In this document: piece after piece, positions 37,890 to 48,279 of the stretch | How positions within the stretch are numbered: the first letter of the stretch is position 1 | Layout of the letters: each line of letters starts with the position of its first letter | Assembly (NCBI RefSeq): GCF_900129155.1 | Contig: NZ_FQVF01000012.1 | Span: 98,670 to 162,669, forward strand | DNA: 64,000 bases | Source of the DNA: Marinomonas polaris DSM 16579 | Lineage (GTDB): Bacteria; Pseudomonadota; Gammaproteobacteria; Pseudomonadales; Marinomonadaceae | Direction of reading: 5' to 3' | Notes under the pieces: model-generated | What the model was told of the DNA's origin: nothing | The model's input: only the letters and a program-made list of their open reading frames with translations | Databases searched by the model: none | Translations under genes and position numbers: made by a program

Positions 37890-38927
37890 ATGAAAGTATT
37901 GGGATTAGAAACCTCTTGTGATGAGACGGGTATCGCGATTTACGATACTGAAAATGGTCTTTTGGCTCACAAAATTTATTCTCAAATTGCGCAGCATGCC
38001 GAATACGGCGGTGTAGTTCCAGAATTGGCTTCTCGTGATCATGTTCGTAAAACCTTGCCGCTTATTGATGAAGTGTTGCAAGAAGCGGGCATGAAAAAGT
38101 CGGAATTAGATGCGATTGCTTATACAAGTGGCCCAGGCTTGGTTGGTGCCTTAATGGCTGGCGCAACAATTGGGCGTTCTCTGGCTTATGCTTTGGGAAT
38201 TCCTGCATTAGGCGTACATCATATGGAAGGTCATCTTTTAGCACCAATGCTAGAAGAATCTCAACCAGAAATGCCTTTTATTGCTTTGCTGGTTTCTGGT
38301 GGTCACACGCAGTTGGTTCGTGTAGATGGCATTGGTGAATATCGTCTTCTAGGTCAATCCCTTGATGACGCCGCCGGTGAAGCATTTGATAAAGCTGCAA
38401 AGATGATTGGCTTACCTTATCCTGGTGGACCGCAAATTGCTGCGTTAGCAAAACAAGGTAATTCTAAGTCTGGATTGAAATTCCCTCGTCCTATGACAGA
38501 TCGCCCGGGGTTAGATTTTAGTTTTAGTGGCCTGAAAACAGCGTTTTTGACGGCAGTCCATGATGCACTAGACCATGATCGTTGTGATGAGCAGTTTAAA
38601 GCTGACGCGGCATTGGCGTTTGAAACCGCAGTAGTGGATACCTTAGTTATTAAGTGTCGTCGTGCCTTGGAGGCTGAAGGCTTAAAACAACTTATTATCG
38701 CTGGCGGCGTGAGTGCTAATCAGCGTTTACGTGAACAGCTTGAAAGTCAGTTGAAAAAAATCAGAGCTAACGTGTTTTATGCCCGACCAGAATTTTGTAC
38801 TGATAATGGTGCCATGATTGCTTATGCTGGTGCTCAGCGTTTGGTTAATGGTCAATCTTCTGAATTAAGCTTGTCGATACGTGCTCGTTGGCCCTTGTCT
38901 GAATTGCCACCTTTGAAGGAATCTTAA
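37890..38927 (+). CDS. tsaD: tRNA N6-threonylcarbamoyladenosine transferase subunit
   Basis: Catalytic subunit that transfers threonylcarbamoyl to A37 of ANN-decoding tRNAs. From ATG 37890 the product has 345 residues starting [14 protein letters not shown]; metal ligands H111 and H115 (HHMEGHL) match E. coli numbering, followed by [11 protein letters not shown] and the SGGVSAN-type loop ([10 protein letters not shown]). Divergent from rpsU, and followed by folB with a one-base gap. Confidence 0.95.
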   Translation: MKVLGLETSCDETGIAIYDTENGLLAHKIYSQIAQHAEYGGVVPELASRDHVRKTLPLIDEVLQEAGMKKSELDAIAYTSGPGLVGALMAGATIGRSLAYALGIPALGVHHMEGHLLAPMLEESQPEMPFIALLVSGGHTQLVRVDGIGEYRLLGQSLDDAAGEAFDKAAKMIGLPYPGGPQIAALAKQGNSKSGLKFPRPMTDRPGLDFSFSGLKTAFLTAVHDALDHDRCDEQFKADAALAFETAVVDTLVIKCRRALEAEGLKQLIIAGGVSANQRLREQLESQLKKIRANVFYARPEFCTDNGAMIAYAGAQRLVNGQSSELSLSIRARWPLSELPPLKES

Positions 38928-38928
38928 T

Positions 38929-39294
38929 ATGAAAGACTTAGTATTTATTGAAGGTCTAAAAACTCAAGCTGTGATTGGTGTATATGAGTGGGAAAAAAAG
39001 ATTCAGCAAGATTTAGTGTTTGATTTGGAAATGGAGCATGATAATCGTGTTCCAGCCGAGACGGACGATCTAGCTAAGACGCTAGATTACGAAGCTATCT
39101 CGAATTATATTTTGGCATTTTGTACCGAGCGTCAGTTTGAATTAATCGAAACGTTAGCGGAGCATTTGGTGGGAGAATTGATCGGAAAATTTAAGCTGAA
39201 CGCTGTCACGTTAACTTTGCGTAAGCCTGGCGCTGTTCCGTCTGCTCAAGCCGTTGGCGTGAAAATTCACAGAAAATCTGCTGTGACTTATTGA
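38929..39294 (+). CDS. folB: dihydroneopterin aldolase
   Basis: Splits 7,8-dihydroneopterin to 6-hydroxymethyl-dihydropterin in folate synthesis. The 121-residue protein shows IEGLKTQAVIGVYEWEKKIQQ and the Lys-containing VTLTLRKPGAVP block. It starts one base after the tsaD stop, so translation is probably coupled. The same pair is found in Pseudomonas. Confidence 0.95.
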   Translation: MKDLVFIEGLKTQAVIGVYEWEKKIQQDLVFDLEMEHDNRVPAETDDLAKTLDYEAISNYILAFCTERQFELIETLAEHLVGELIGKFKLNAVTLTLRKPGAVPSAQAVGVKIHRKSAVTY

Positions 39295-39364
39295 GAAAGT
39301 GCTGTTATTTATTAAGACATAAGTGACAGCGTTTTGCTTGTTATAGTTTGATAGCTATTACAAG

Positions 39365-40462
39365 TTAGCTAATCAGTGGTGAAAGTGTTTTGTCGAGAGC
39401 CTCAGCACGTACTTTTTTAAGCGCTTGACCCAATTCTGCACCACTAAAGCCTTGTTTGATTAAAGATGCGGCATTGATCACTGCAATAGTATCCCGTAGC
39501 TTCTGCCAGTCCTCAACTTTGCTATTGGTTAAGCGACTTAGAATCTCAATCAGTAAGATAAATGGTTGAGGTTTTTTTATGGCATTGACGGAAATCAACC
39601 AGTTTTCCCACGTAGTGGAGTCCATTGGAATGTGTTGGTTCTCTAGGAATGAGCGAGTTTGCTCGGCGAGAATCTTGAACTGATTTGGGCTACGAATACG
39701 CTGATGAAGTTGAGTGAGTTCTGCAAGCGGAGTGTTTTTGCAGAGAATGGCCCAGCGCTGAGCAGGTGTTAGCCCAACTTGGTTCAATATATCAGTAAGC
39801 GTTTGGTTGTCTTCCAAAATAAATTCTGGAAATAGTTTGTCTAGCGCGTTAGCGTCTTTTAATACTGAAAAGAAAACATTGGCATGGCACGTGTTAAGGG
39901 CTTTTTCTAGCTCTTTCCAAATGCGTTCTGCGCTCAGTGTGGATAGTTCTCCTGATGCGCTAATCTCTTGCATCAAAGACATGGTTTCAGGTGCGATAGT
40001 AAAGCCAAAATGATGAAAGCGGGCGGCAAAACGAGCAACTCGCAATACGCGTAGCGGATCTTCTATAAAGGCATCAGAGACATGACGAAATACTCGGTCG
40101 AGCAAATCTTGTTGACCATTATATGGATCGATCAAAGTACCGTTTTCATCTTGTGCAATGGCGTTTATGGTTAGATCGCGGCGTTCTAAGTCTTCTTCTA
40201 AAGTGATGTCTGGTGAAAAGTCACAGATAAACCCAGTGTAGCCTTCACCTTGCTTTTTTTCTTTGCGGGCAAGGGCGTGTTCTTCTTTGCTTTTGGGGTG
40301 AAGGAAAACAGGGAATTGTTTACCGACTTGTTGAAACCCTTTTTGTTCAAGTTGTTCAGGTGTAGCGCCTGTGACGACCCAGTCATGGTCGATAACTGGG
40401 AGTTCAAGTAAAGCATCTCTAACGGCGCCGCCTACTAGATAAACTTGATAAGGGATTGTCAT
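39365..40462 (-). CDS. cca: CCA-adding tRNA nucleotidyltransferase
   Basis: Adds or repairs the 3' CCA of tRNAs. The 365-residue protein has the class II nucleotidyltransferase head with [17 protein letters not shown] and the catalytic DHD (in IDHDWVVTG), then [10 protein letters not shown] and the [16 protein letters not shown] neck. It is shorter than E. coli Cca (412) and lacks a C-terminal HD motif, so the phosphohydrolase activity of the E. coli enzyme is not expected. Downstream gene of the glpE-apaH-apaG-rsmA-pdxA-surA-lptD run. Confidence 0.93.
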   Translation of the reverse strand: MTIPYQVYLVGGAVRDALLELPVIDHDWVVTGATPEQLEQKGFQQVGKQFPVFLHPKSKEEHALARKEKKQGEGYTGFICDFSPDITLEEDLERRDLTINAIAQDENGTLIDPYNGQQDLLDRVFRHVSDAFIEDPLRVLRVARFAARFHHFGFTIAPETMSLMQEISASGELSTLSAERIWKELEKALNTCHANVFFSVLKDANALDKLFPEFILEDNQTLTDILNQVGLTPAQRWAILCKNTPLAELTQLHQRIRSPNQFKILAEQTRSFLENQHIPMDSTTWENWLISVNAIKKPQPFILLIEILSRLTNSKVEDWQKLRDTIAVINAASLIKQGFSGAELGQALKKVRAEALDKTLSPLIS

Positions 40463-40468
40463 ATTTAC

Positions 40469-40789
40469 CTAGTTACCTGTCTCGCATTGTTCTGGGAACA
40501 TTGCGCTCCATTGACTAAAGCCGCCATTCAAAGAGTAAACCTCTTTAAATCCTTGTGATGCAAGGTATTCAGCAGCACCTTTGCTGCTGTTGCCGTGGTA
40601 GCAGCAAACAATGACAGGCTGGCTTTTCTCTGTGCTATCAATAAAATTTTGTACATTGTCATTGGTAAGGCTAATCGCGTTTGTCATGTGGCTGTTTTGA
40701 AAACTAACCAAATCGCGAATATCTACAATAGCCGCATTATTTTCAATGATTGGGAGAGCGTCTGATATATCGATACAAGTGTAAGTCAT
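40469..40789 (-). CDS. glpE: thiosulfate sulfurtransferase GlpE (rhodanese)
   Basis: Single-domain rhodanese of 106 residues that moves sulfane sulfur from thiosulfate to acceptors. Active cysteine C63 lies in CYHGNSSKGAAEYL, nearly identical to E. coli GlpE, and SLNGGFSQW follows. Its ATG overlaps the apaH stop by four bases, indicating coupling. Confidence 0.9.
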   Translation of the reverse strand: MTYTCIDISDALPIIENNAAIVDIRDLVSFQNSHMTNAISLTNDNVQNFIDSTEKSQPVIVCCYHGNSSKGAAEYLASQGFKEVYSLNGGFSQWSAMFPEQCETGN

Positions 40790-41613
40790 GAGTTCTTCCG
40801 ATTAATTGTGCAAGGTGTACTGAAGCGTTGTTTATCCTCGAGGCGTAAAGCTGTTAGGCTTCCGCCCCAGACACAACCTGTGTCTAGCGCATGAATGCGT
40901 TCTTTTTGGGTTTTGCCTTCTAAAGCGGCCCAGTGTCCAAAAACAATATGGCAATTTTCAGGTACTTTTGCTGGGTAATTGAACCAAGGTGCGTAACCTT
41001 TGGTTGCTGTGTTTATACCTTCTTTAGACTCTAGATCGAGCTTACTGTTCTCATCACAAAACCGCATTCGAGTTAAATAGTTAGTAATAACTCGAAGTCG
41101 ATCTAGGCCTGTTAATTTCTCGCTCCATTGATCTGGCTTATTACCATACATGGTGGCAAAAAATTCATCAACACTGTCAGATTTCAGTTTGCCTTCTACT
41201 TCTTGAGCAAGTGCTTGTGTTTGTTTTAAGTCCCAGCAAGGTGGAATACCTGCATGAGTCATGACGGTATTGAGTTGCTCATCATAGTGAAATAGAGGTT
41301 GATGGCGTAACCAATCCATTAGGTCGTCACGGTCACCAGCCGTGAGTATTTCTGTTAGTGTGTCGCCACGCTTTAACTTGCCATAACCATGAGAGACTGC
41401 GAGTAAATGTAGATCATGATTACCTAAAACAACAGTCGCATTGCTACCTAGTGATTTGATGAAACGTAGTGTTTCTAGAGACTCTTCTCCACGGTTGATT
41501 AGGTCGCCTGCAAACCAGAGCTTATCTTGTTCTGGATGATAATTTATTTGCTCTAAAAGCTGTACGAGAGGCGTGAGACAGCCTTGTAAATCACCAATAA
41601 CATAGGTTGCCAT
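40786..41613 (-). CDS. apaH: symmetrical bis(5'-nucleosyl)-tetraphosphatase
   Basis: Hydrolyses Ap4A to two ADP and can remove Np4 caps from RNA. The 275-residue calcineurin-type phosphatase shows GDLQGC (7-12), GDLINRG and GNHDLHL metal-binding motifs. Follows apaG by eight bases and overlaps glpE by four. The apaG-apaH-ksgA-pdxA-surA-lptD neighbourhood matches E. coli. Confidence 0.96.
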   Translation of the reverse strand: MATYVIGDLQGCLTPLVQLLEQINYHPEQDKLWFAGDLINRGEESLETLRFIKSLGSNATVVLGNHDLHLLAVSHGYGKLKRGDTLTEILTAGDRDDLMDWLRHQPLFHYDEQLNTVMTHAGIPPCWDLKQTQALAQEVEGKLKSDSVDEFFATMYGNKPDQWSEKLTGLDRLRVITNYLTRMRFCDENSKLDLESKEGINTATKGYAPWFNYPAKVPENCHIVFGHWAALEGKTQKERIHALDTGCVWGGSLTALRLEDKQRFSTPCTINRKNS

Positions 41614-41621
41614 AATTAGCC

Positions 41622-41996
41622 TCAGTGAACCTGATTTGGAACTGACAAGGTGAATGGTCTGATAGGGGCTTTGAATTCAGTTCCATCATCTGCCAGAAAC
41701 TGGTAGCTGCCTTGCATACTACCAACAACCGTTTCCATTACTGTTCCGCTGGTGTAATGGAATGATTCGCCTGGGCCCAAATACGGGTATTCACCAATGA
41801 CGCCGCTGCCTTTTACTTCTTGAACTTGTTCGTTACCATCAGTAATTATCCAATGGCGGGTTTGAAGTTTGGCCGATTCAGTTCCGCAGTTGGTAATAGA
41901 AATATGGTAAGCAAACACGTAGCGCGACTCTGTTGGTGTTGATTGTCCTGCTAGGTATTCTGTACGAACGGAAACCACGACGTCATATTTTTGCAT
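41622..41996 (-). CDS. apaG: ApaG protein
   Basis: 124-residue ApaG-fold protein (fibronectin-III-like sandwich, role unclear). Blocks YVFAYHISITNCGTESAKLQ, RHWIITDG and the PYLGPGESFHYTSG loop are the family signature. It begins directly after the rsmA stop, within the rsmA-apaG-apaH unit. Confidence 0.95.
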   Translation of the reverse strand: MQKYDVVVSVRTEYLAGQSTPTESRYVFAYHISITNCGTESAKLQTRHWIITDGNEQVQEVKGSGVIGEYPYLGPGESFHYTSGTVMETVVGSMQGSYQFLADDGTEFKAPIRPFTLSVPNQVH

Positions 41997-42797
41997 TTAC
42001 CCTTCCTTTTTGAGGACGTAGTTGGTAATTCGAACAAAGTCTTCTACGTCTAATCTTTCTGGGCGTAGTGTTGGGTCAATGTTTAGAGCAGTGAAATCAT
42101 CATTGTCTAACACGCCTTTGTAGTTATTACGTAGGGTTTTTCGACGTTGCTGGAAGCCGATTCTTACCATGTCTTCTAACATTTTGATGTTATTGACAGG
42201 ATGAGGCAGCGTTTTGTGAGGTGTCATTCTAACAATAGCGGAATCAACTTTCGGTGCTGGATCGAATGATTCAGGCCCAACAATAAACAGTGATTCGACA
42301 GAGCAGTAATACTGCGCCATAACACTTAATCGTCCATATAGGCTGTCACCTGGACGCGCAGCCAAACGATCAACGACTTCTTTTTGCAGCATGAAGTGCA
42401 TGTCTTCAATTGCATCGGCTTGGCTTAATAGGTGAAAAATAAGCGGTGTCGAAATGTTATAAGGTAGGTTACCTACAACTCGAATGGCTTGTTCTGGAGT
42501 ACTTAATGACGTGAAATCAAATTTCATTGCATCAGCTTCATGAACGGTTAGCTCAGGGAAGCGGAACAGATTCACTTTTAATATAGGAATAAGGTCACGG
42601 TCAAGCTCAACAACATCCATGCGCTCAGTGACACTGATAATACCTTCCGTTAATGCGCCTTTACCTGGTCCAATTTCAACTATACGTTGTCCTTTTTTAG
42701 GACCAATGCACGCTACAATGCGTCGAATAACGCCGTGGTCATGAAGGAAATTTTGGCCGAATCTTTTTCTGGCTTTATGGGGTTGTGGTTTGCTCAT
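41997..42797 (-). CDS. rsmA: 16S rRNA dimethyladenosine transferase
   Basis: Dimethylates A1518 and A1519 of 16S rRNA; formerly ksgA. The 266-residue protein shows the start motif KRFGQNFLHD, the SAM motif VEIGPGKGALTEGI and the catalytic NLPYNIST. Its start overlaps the pdxA stop by four bases and its stop abuts apaG. Confidence 0.96.
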   Translation of the reverse strand: MSKPQPHKARKRFGQNFLHDHGVIRRIVACIGPKKGQRIVEIGPGKGALTEGIISVTERMDVVELDRDLIPILKVNLFRFPELTVHEADAMKFDFTSLSTPEQAIRVVGNLPYNISTPLIFHLLSQADAIEDMHFMLQKEVVDRLAARPGDSLYGRLSVMAQYYCSVESLFIVGPESFDPAPKVDSAIVRMTPHKTLPHPVNNIKMLEDMVRIGFQQRRKTLRNNYKGVLDNDDFTALNIDPTLRPERLDVEDFVRITNYVLKKEG

Positions 42798-43813
42798 TTA
42801 GAAAACTTTTTCGCGTTATTTGCCATGTTAATAGCATGTTGAATGGCCACTTTAAGGCTGCCGTTATTTGCTTTGCCTGTGCCAGCCAAATCAATGGCTG
42901 TGCCGTGGTCGACGGATGTCCGAATAATAGGCAAGCCTAATGTAATATTTACGGCATTACCAAAACCTGAATATTTTAACACAGGTAAACCTTGATCGTG
43001 ATACATAGCCAAGGCGCAGTCGGCATCATTTAGGTATTTTGGTGTAAACAGGGTATCCGCTGGCAGTGGGCCAATTAGATTTAAGCCTTCTTGGCGAAGT
43101 TTATTGAGGGTCGGGATAATAACGTCAATTTCTTCTTTGCCCAAATGGCCATCTTCTCCTGCATGTGGATTTAATCCACAGACTAAGATTTTGGGTTGCG
43201 CAATACCAAATTTTTCTTGTAGATCTTTATTAAGTGCTTTAGCGACAAGGCTGATATTTTTTTCAGTGATTGCAGCAGGCACATCTTTAAGTGGTAGGTG
43301 AGTGGTTACTAATGCGACTTTCATCGCTTCTGTCGCGAGCATCATGACAACATGTGGTGACTGGCATTGAGCTTGAAAAAACTCAGTATGTCCAGAAAAG
43401 TGAGCGCCGGTTTCACATAAAATACCTTTATGGACTGGTGGCGTAACGATGGCATCGAACTCTTTTTGAATGCAGCCTTCACCTGCTTGTTTTAGTGTTT
43501 CTAACACGTAAGGGGAATTCGCAATATCCAGAGTGCCGGCAGCGGCCTTTTTCGTTAGTTGGATCGGCAAAACACTAATAGAACCTTGCTGATGTGCAGT
43601 GACATCTTGTGCACTATTTAGTGTTTGAATATTTACTGTTAGGCCTAGAGTCTGCGCTCTGTCTTGAAGTAGCTCAGGATCAGCTAGGATAATTAAGCGA
43701 GCAGGAAATGTCTGCTCGCTTAATGCGCTTAAGATAATATCTGGACCGATACCTGCGGGTTCGCCAGAGGTAATGGCAATAATGGGAAGTGATTCTACCT
43801 GATTATGTGCCAT
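42794..43813 (-). CDS. pdxA: 4-hydroxythreonine-4-phosphate dehydrogenase
   Basis: NAD-dependent enzyme of vitamin B6 synthesis. The 339-residue protein shows ITSGEPAGIGPD at the start, TPPVHKGILCETG, GHTEF, and CGLNPHAGEDGHLG; the metal-binding histidines lie in these blocks. Ten bases after surA and overlapping rsmA by four, it belongs to the lptD-surA-pdxA-rsmA run. Confidence 0.95.
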   Translation of the reverse strand: MAHNQVESLPIIAITSGEPAGIGPDIILSALSEQTFPARLIILADPELLQDRAQTLGLTVNIQTLNSAQDVTAHQQGSISVLPIQLTKKAAAGTLDIANSPYVLETLKQAGEGCIQKEFDAIVTPPVHKGILCETGAHFSGHTEFFQAQCQSPHVVMMLATEAMKVALVTTHLPLKDVPAAITEKNISLVAKALNKDLQEKFGIAQPKILVCGLNPHAGEDGHLGKEEIDVIIPTLNKLRQEGLNLIGPLPADTLFTPKYLNDADCALAMYHDQGLPVLKYSGFGNAVNITLGLPIIRTSVDHGTAIDLAGTGKANNGSLKVAIQHAINMANNAKKFSK

Positions 43814-43822
43814 TATTTTCCC

Positions 43823-45073
43823 TTAGTTTTTAATATCAATGAAGGCGTCAGCACGTAATTCGTCGAGCCAGTTGCCAAGGACAATGTCTTGCTTTTGTGC
43901 GGTTAAAGCGCGTTCAGCATTGCTGCGTTTCACTTTATCGCTGATGTCTGCTTCGCGACGGCCTTCAACTTGAAGAATGTGCCAACCAAATTGTGTACGG
44001 AACGGCTTACTAATGTCGCCAATGTTAGTTTTCTTCATCACATCTTCAAACTCAGGAACCATGGCTCCTAGTGTGACCCAGCCTAAATCGCCGCCTTGTA
44101 AAGTTGAGCCTTGGTCTTCACTGTACTCTTTAGCTAATTGTGCGAAGTCCGCACCATTTTCTAGTTTTTTATAAAGCTCATCCGCAAGAACTTTAGTTTG
44201 CTCCATATTTCGAATTTCATTGGCCCGAACTAGGATGTGTCGAGTTTTAGTTTGCTGTTGTAGCGTTACATCTGGAGAGCGTTTCTCAATCATCCACAAT
44301 AAATGGAAGCCGGCATTGCTTTGTAATGGACCTATAAGCGGGCCTTTTTCGCTTTCTAATGCCCGTACAAATAGTGGCGGTAGTTGATTTAATGGACGCC
44401 AGCCCAAGTCCCCGCCTTCAATGGCAAATTGACCGTCTGAGTTTTCGATCGCTTGTTGCACGAAGTCATTCTCTGAGTGTATTTTTCCTGCAATGGTTTT
44501 AATTTTTGCAGCAGCTTCTTCTGGGCTACTTGCTCTAATTATTATATGTCGCAGGTGTACTTGATCTTTTTCTTTGGTGATACTGGTGTCTGAACTGAGG
44601 TAATCATCAATTTCTTGGTCTGAAATGGCAATGCGTTTTTTAACGATTTCTCGCTTTATGTTATTAATGAGAATTTCTTGCTCGATTTGCTCGCGATAAC
44701 GCTCATAATTAATGCCCTTGCTAGCGAGAACATTTTTTAAACCCTGTAAGTCTAGATTCATGTTTTTCGCCACGCCAAGAATAGCATTGTCTACTTCTGA
44801 ACTAGACGCTCGCATGCCGACTTTGCGGGCATAATTGACTTGTAATGCTTCATCTATCATTTGGTTTTGAATTTGACGATGAATGTTGTCAGTCATGACT
44901 CCGCCTGGAACACGGTCCTTAACGATTTGAAAGCGGCTTACAATGTCACTTTCTAAAATAGGACTAGAATCAACGATCGCTGAAATTCCATCAATTTTTG
45001 TAGGTGCAGCGTGCAGTGTTTGCAGAGGTACTAATGCAAATAGAATTAAAGAGAAAAAAGAAAATAACTTCAT
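43823..45073 (-). CDS. surA: periplasmic chaperone/peptidyl-prolyl isomerase SurA
   Basis: Carries outer-membrane proteins across the periplasm. From ATG 45073 the 416-residue product begins with a signal peptide (MKLFSFFSLILFALVPL), then the N-terminal chaperone domain and two parvulin domains (HLRHIIIRASSPEEA; KTRHILVRANEIRN). The start lies two bases after the lptD stop with GGAT upstream. Feeds LptD assembly, and its gene lies directly behind lptD. Confidence 0.95.
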   Translation of the reverse strand: MKLFSFFSLILFALVPLQTLHAAPTKIDGISAIVDSSPILESDIVSRFQIVKDRVPGGVMTDNIHRQIQNQMIDEALQVNYARKVGMRASSSEVDNAILGVAKNMNLDLQGLKNVLASKGINYERYREQIEQEILINNIKREIVKKRIAISDQEIDDYLSSDTSITKEKDQVHLRHIIIRASSPEEAAAKIKTIAGKIHSENDFVQQAIENSDGQFAIEGGDLGWRPLNQLPPLFVRALESEKGPLIGPLQSNAGFHLLWMIEKRSPDVTLQQQTKTRHILVRANEIRNMEQTKVLADELYKKLENGADFAQLAKEYSEDQGSTLQGGDLGWVTLGAMVPEFEDVMKKTNIGDISKPFRTQFGWHILQVEGRREADISDKVKRSNAERALTAQKQDIVLGNWLDELRADAFIDIKN

Positions 45074-45075
45074 GA

Positions 45076-47331
45076 TTAATATCCAACTTTTCCTTGGTTC
45101 CAATAGCTGTCAGCAATATTGTTGGCTTTGTTGTTAGCGCGGCCAGCACTGCTTAAACTACGTAAAATAAATTGTAAAAAGACGCCTCTATCAAACTCAT
45201 TGTCATCATTGAGCCAATGTTGATAGCTCATCGAAACCTTGATACAGCAGTTTTCATAGCCTAACCCTGCAATTTCTTTAGTGCCATCCTCTCTTAAGAA
45301 ATCATAGGTATATTGTGTGAACATGGACCAATTTTGATTGATCGGAAAAATAGTTCCTATGCTAGCTTGTTTAGCATCGTCATCTGGATCTGTGTTATTG
45401 ATCGAGTACAAATAGCTTAGGTTTATTTTTATATCGTCAACAGGCTCTAAAGAAGCGACAAGCTGAGCTAAGTTTACCTCGCTATCGTCTAGGTTGTAAT
45501 TCAAATTACCCGTTAGACTATATCGGTTACCGTTATAGTTGGCGGACGTCAGTAGGTCACTGCGTTTTGAGTTATCAATGGCTGTGTTCTTATCGGTTCT
45601 TCCGTCAATACCAACATAACGGTCCTCTAAATAGAAGATCTGGCCAGCTTTGAAGGCCCATTTTTCATTATTATTTTCATCATATAGACGACTTTCTAAA
45701 CCAAGAGTTACTTGTTCCGTGTCACCAATACGATCATTACCGTTAAAGCGTGTATGACTAAAGGCCTGAGAGTAAGTCATAGTTGGTTCGCTAGCATCAA
45801 AATCAGGAATCTGGTTTTGAGACTCGAATGGTGAATACAAATAATTTAAACGGGGTTCAATCGTTTGTCGCCATACCGTCTGATTATTCAAGAAATTTCG
45901 CTCAAATAGTAGTGATGAGTCAACATAGCTAGTGAGATGTCCTACAGATGTGCTGCTATCTGAGTCTGTTGTATAGCTGTGAAGGTCATAATCTCTATAT
46001 TGAGTTAGAAATCCTGGGGTGAAATTCCCCCAATCGTTACCTAGGTCAAATTTTATGTTTTGATTAAATACTGTTCGCTGACCGTCGAAATTGTCTTCGG
46101 CTGGATCATAAAAATCTGTATATTGAACGTCAATTTTATAATCTAAAAATGATGTTGCTATACGATAAGAGCTGTCTATACGAGGTAGCCATTCAAATGG
46201 CTCATCATTTTTGTCATTAGGTGTTTGATAGGTTAAGTAGGTCAGCTTGTTAAGAAAATTACCATTGTTAAAGGCAAAATACGCGCTGCGTTCGTAGTGG
46301 TCTTTTTCACCAATTGACGTGCTGTTTGCTTCAGGATATTTATCTTTTGTTGGGTTGTCTTCTAATAAAAAACCAGCGTTAAAGTATTGATTAAACTTCT
46401 GCGTGGATTTTAATTTTAATAGCGTCTGCTCGCCTTCATCATTATCAGAAAAAGTAGATTGTTCGTAAACTGTTTCGCCATAAGGGCTTAAATGTCGGAA
46501 TTCTAAGTCAACCCCTTGACCTTTCTTTTGGATAAACTGCGGTGTAATTGTTGCGTCGTAGTTTGGCGCAATGTTCCAGTAAAATGGTGCTGAAAAACTG
46601 ACTCCATCTGATCCCGAGTAGCTAAAACTAGGGAATAAAAGGCCAGTTTGACGAGAGTCGTCTATTGGAAATCGTAGCCAAGGAAAATAGAATACAGTTA
46701 GGCCTGCAATACGAATCTGTACATGCTTTGCTGTACCAAATCCATTTTTGGGGTCTAGTTTTATTGAGCTACCATATAATTTCCAGCTTTCTTCATTTGG
46801 TTCGCAGGTCGTGAAAAAGCCTTCCTCGATAAAAACCACACCATCTTGGTTGCGTGATAGTGATTTGGCTTCGCCGCGAGCACCTGATTGATGGCTAAGG
46901 AATTTTGCATCTTTGAAAACCGTTGGTGCATCACCGCTGTTTGCTATGTAACCAGTTGAACTGCGGATTAGCTGATTTTCGCTGCGTAATGTGACGTTTC
47001 CTGTAGCGAGATAATAATCGTCTGGAATACCTTCAATGTCATCTGCAGACAAGGTAGATTGAGGCTGAATGATCTCCGCCTCTCCTTGAAGATGAATTAC
47101 ACCATTCTCGTCACGAACGATGAGGTCAGCAGCGAGATTTGTTCCCTTCGTATCTGTCGCTTTCCAGTTGCTAATGTATGAACCCTGACAATATCGACTT
47201 AGCTGCGCTCGCTGCTCAGTCGTCAGGGATTCTTTGGGAGTCCAGTCCCATTGATCAACTTGCGCTTGTGCAAGAGGCAATATGAAAAGACTTTGAAAAA
47301 ATAAGGCGTAGGTGCGTAAATGCTTAACCAT
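45076..47331 (-). CDS. lptD: LPS-assembly outer-membrane protein LptD
   Basis: Outer-membrane barrel that inserts lipopolysaccharide into the outer leaflet. About 751 residues from ATG 47331 (MVKHLRTYALFF signal). The N-terminal jellyroll (OstA) part includes GNVTLRSENQLI, and the rest is the barrel. All four cysteines needed for correct disulfides are present: RYCQG, TTCEP and the NCC pair near the C-terminus. An upstream TTG (47352) would add seven residues; the ATG gives the better signal peptide. Confidence 0.95.
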   Translation of the reverse strand: MVKHLRTYALFFQSLFILPLAQAQVDQWDWTPKESLTTEQRAQLSRYCQGSYISNWKATDTKGTNLAADLIVRDENGVIHLQGEAEIIQPQSTLSADDIEGIPDDYYLATGNVTLRSENQLIRSSTGYIANSGDAPTVFKDAKFLSHQSGARGEAKSLSRNQDGVVFIEEGFFTTCEPNEESWKLYGSSIKLDPKNGFGTAKHVQIRIAGLTVFYFPWLRFPIDDSRQTGLLFPSFSYSGSDGVSFSAPFYWNIAPNYDATITPQFIQKKGQGVDLEFRHLSPYGETVYEQSTFSDNDEGEQTLLKLKSTQKFNQYFNAGFLLEDNPTKDKYPEANSTSIGEKDHYERSAYFAFNNGNFLNKLTYLTYQTPNDKNDEPFEWLPRIDSSYRIATSFLDYKIDVQYTDFYDPAEDNFDGQRTVFNQNIKFDLGNDWGNFTPGFLTQYRDYDLHSYTTDSDSSTSVGHLTSYVDSSLLFERNFLNNQTVWRQTIEPRLNYLYSPFESQNQIPDFDASEPTMTYSQAFSHTRFNGNDRIGDTEQVTLGLESRLYDENNNEKWAFKAGQIFYLEDRYVGIDGRTDKNTAIDNSKRSDLLTSANYNGNRYSLTGNLNYNLDDSEVNLAQLVASLEPVDDIKINLSYLYSINNTDPDDDAKQASIGTIFPINQNWSMFTQYTYDFLREDGTKEIAGLGYENCCIKVSMSYQHWLNDDNEFDRGVFLQFILRSLSSAGRANNKANNIADSYWNQGKVGY

Positions 47332-47459
47332 GCAGGGTATACTTGCCACCAATAATTATTGTCCTAAATCGGATACTGCCCATAAGCGGTTCCACGTAAT
47401 AAGACAAATGATAATCTAAGCAGGCCCATAGGGGCTACCGATTCTGGAGAAATATCTTT

Positions 47460-48263
47460 ATGTGGAAAGTTGTTTGCGCGATTTTAGGCTATATTTTGGC
47501 TGGTTTTTTAGGCGCTTTACTGGGCTTTATCGTCGGCGGAGTCGTTGATAGAGCGCAGACTGGCGGCGCTTTCAGTGGAATTCGTGGTCGTGCGGGTATG
47601 CGCCTTCAACAAGAAACTTTTTTTCGCACATTATTTCTTTTAATGGGGCGTTTGGCCAAATCAGATGGTCAGGTATCTGAAGCAGAGATTCAATTGGCGC
47701 AATCTGTTATGCAGCGCCTGCGTTTATCACCTGCTGCTCAAGAGCAAGCGAAGCAGTTGTTTAACGAGGGTAAATCTGAAAATTTTGACCTTGCTGCTGT
47801 CCTTAATACTTTTAAGCAGACCGTTGGTCCTGGTGATTTGACACGCACTTTATTGGAAGTGTTGTTGGTGTCTGCTTATGCGGATGGCCATTTTAGTGTC
47901 GAAGAAAAGTCATTTGTGTCTCAGGTTTGTGCGTATCTAGGGGTGTCTGTTGCTGAATTTGAGGCTTTGCATATCCAAGTTAAGCAGCAAGCGCACTTTA
48001 GACAGGGCTACCAGTCTTCTTCTAACTATTCTTCTAGTAATGTGGGATCAAAAGATTTATTAAAGGCAGCATATGAAGCGTTAGGTGTGACGCCAGAAAT
48101 GAGCGATGCTGATATTAAGAAGGCCTATCGTCGATTGATGAGTAAAAATCATCCAGATAAATTGAGCTCAAAGGGGTTGCCAGATGAAATGATTGAGTTG
48201 GCAAAAGAGCGCACGCAAGAAATTCAATCTGCTTATGAAATGGTTAAGAACGCTCGTAAGTAG
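47460..48263 (+). CDS. djlA: membrane-anchored DnaJ-like co-chaperone DjlA
   Basis: 267 residues: one N-terminal glycine-rich membrane segment (about 4-28), a TerB-like helical domain (about 55-170), a Ser/Tyr-rich linker and a C-terminal J domain with HPDK in YRRLMSKNHPDKL. It presents substrates to DnaK at the inner membrane. Divergent from lptD, as in many gammaproteobacteria. Confidence 0.93.
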   Translation: MWKVVCAILGYILAGFLGALLGFIVGGVVDRAQTGGAFSGIRGRAGMRLQQETFFRTLFLLMGRLAKSDGQVSEAEIQLAQSVMQRLRLSPAAQEQAKQLFNEGKSENFDLAAVLNTFKQTVGPGDLTRTLLEVLLVSAYADGHFSVEEKSFVSQVCAYLGVSVAEFEALHIQVKQQAHFRQGYQSSSNYSSSNVGSKDLLKAAYEALGVTPEMSDADIKKAYRRLMSKNHPDKLSSKGLPDEMIELAKERTQEIQSAYEMVKNARK

Positions 48264-48279
48264 GTGTTCACTTGACTAT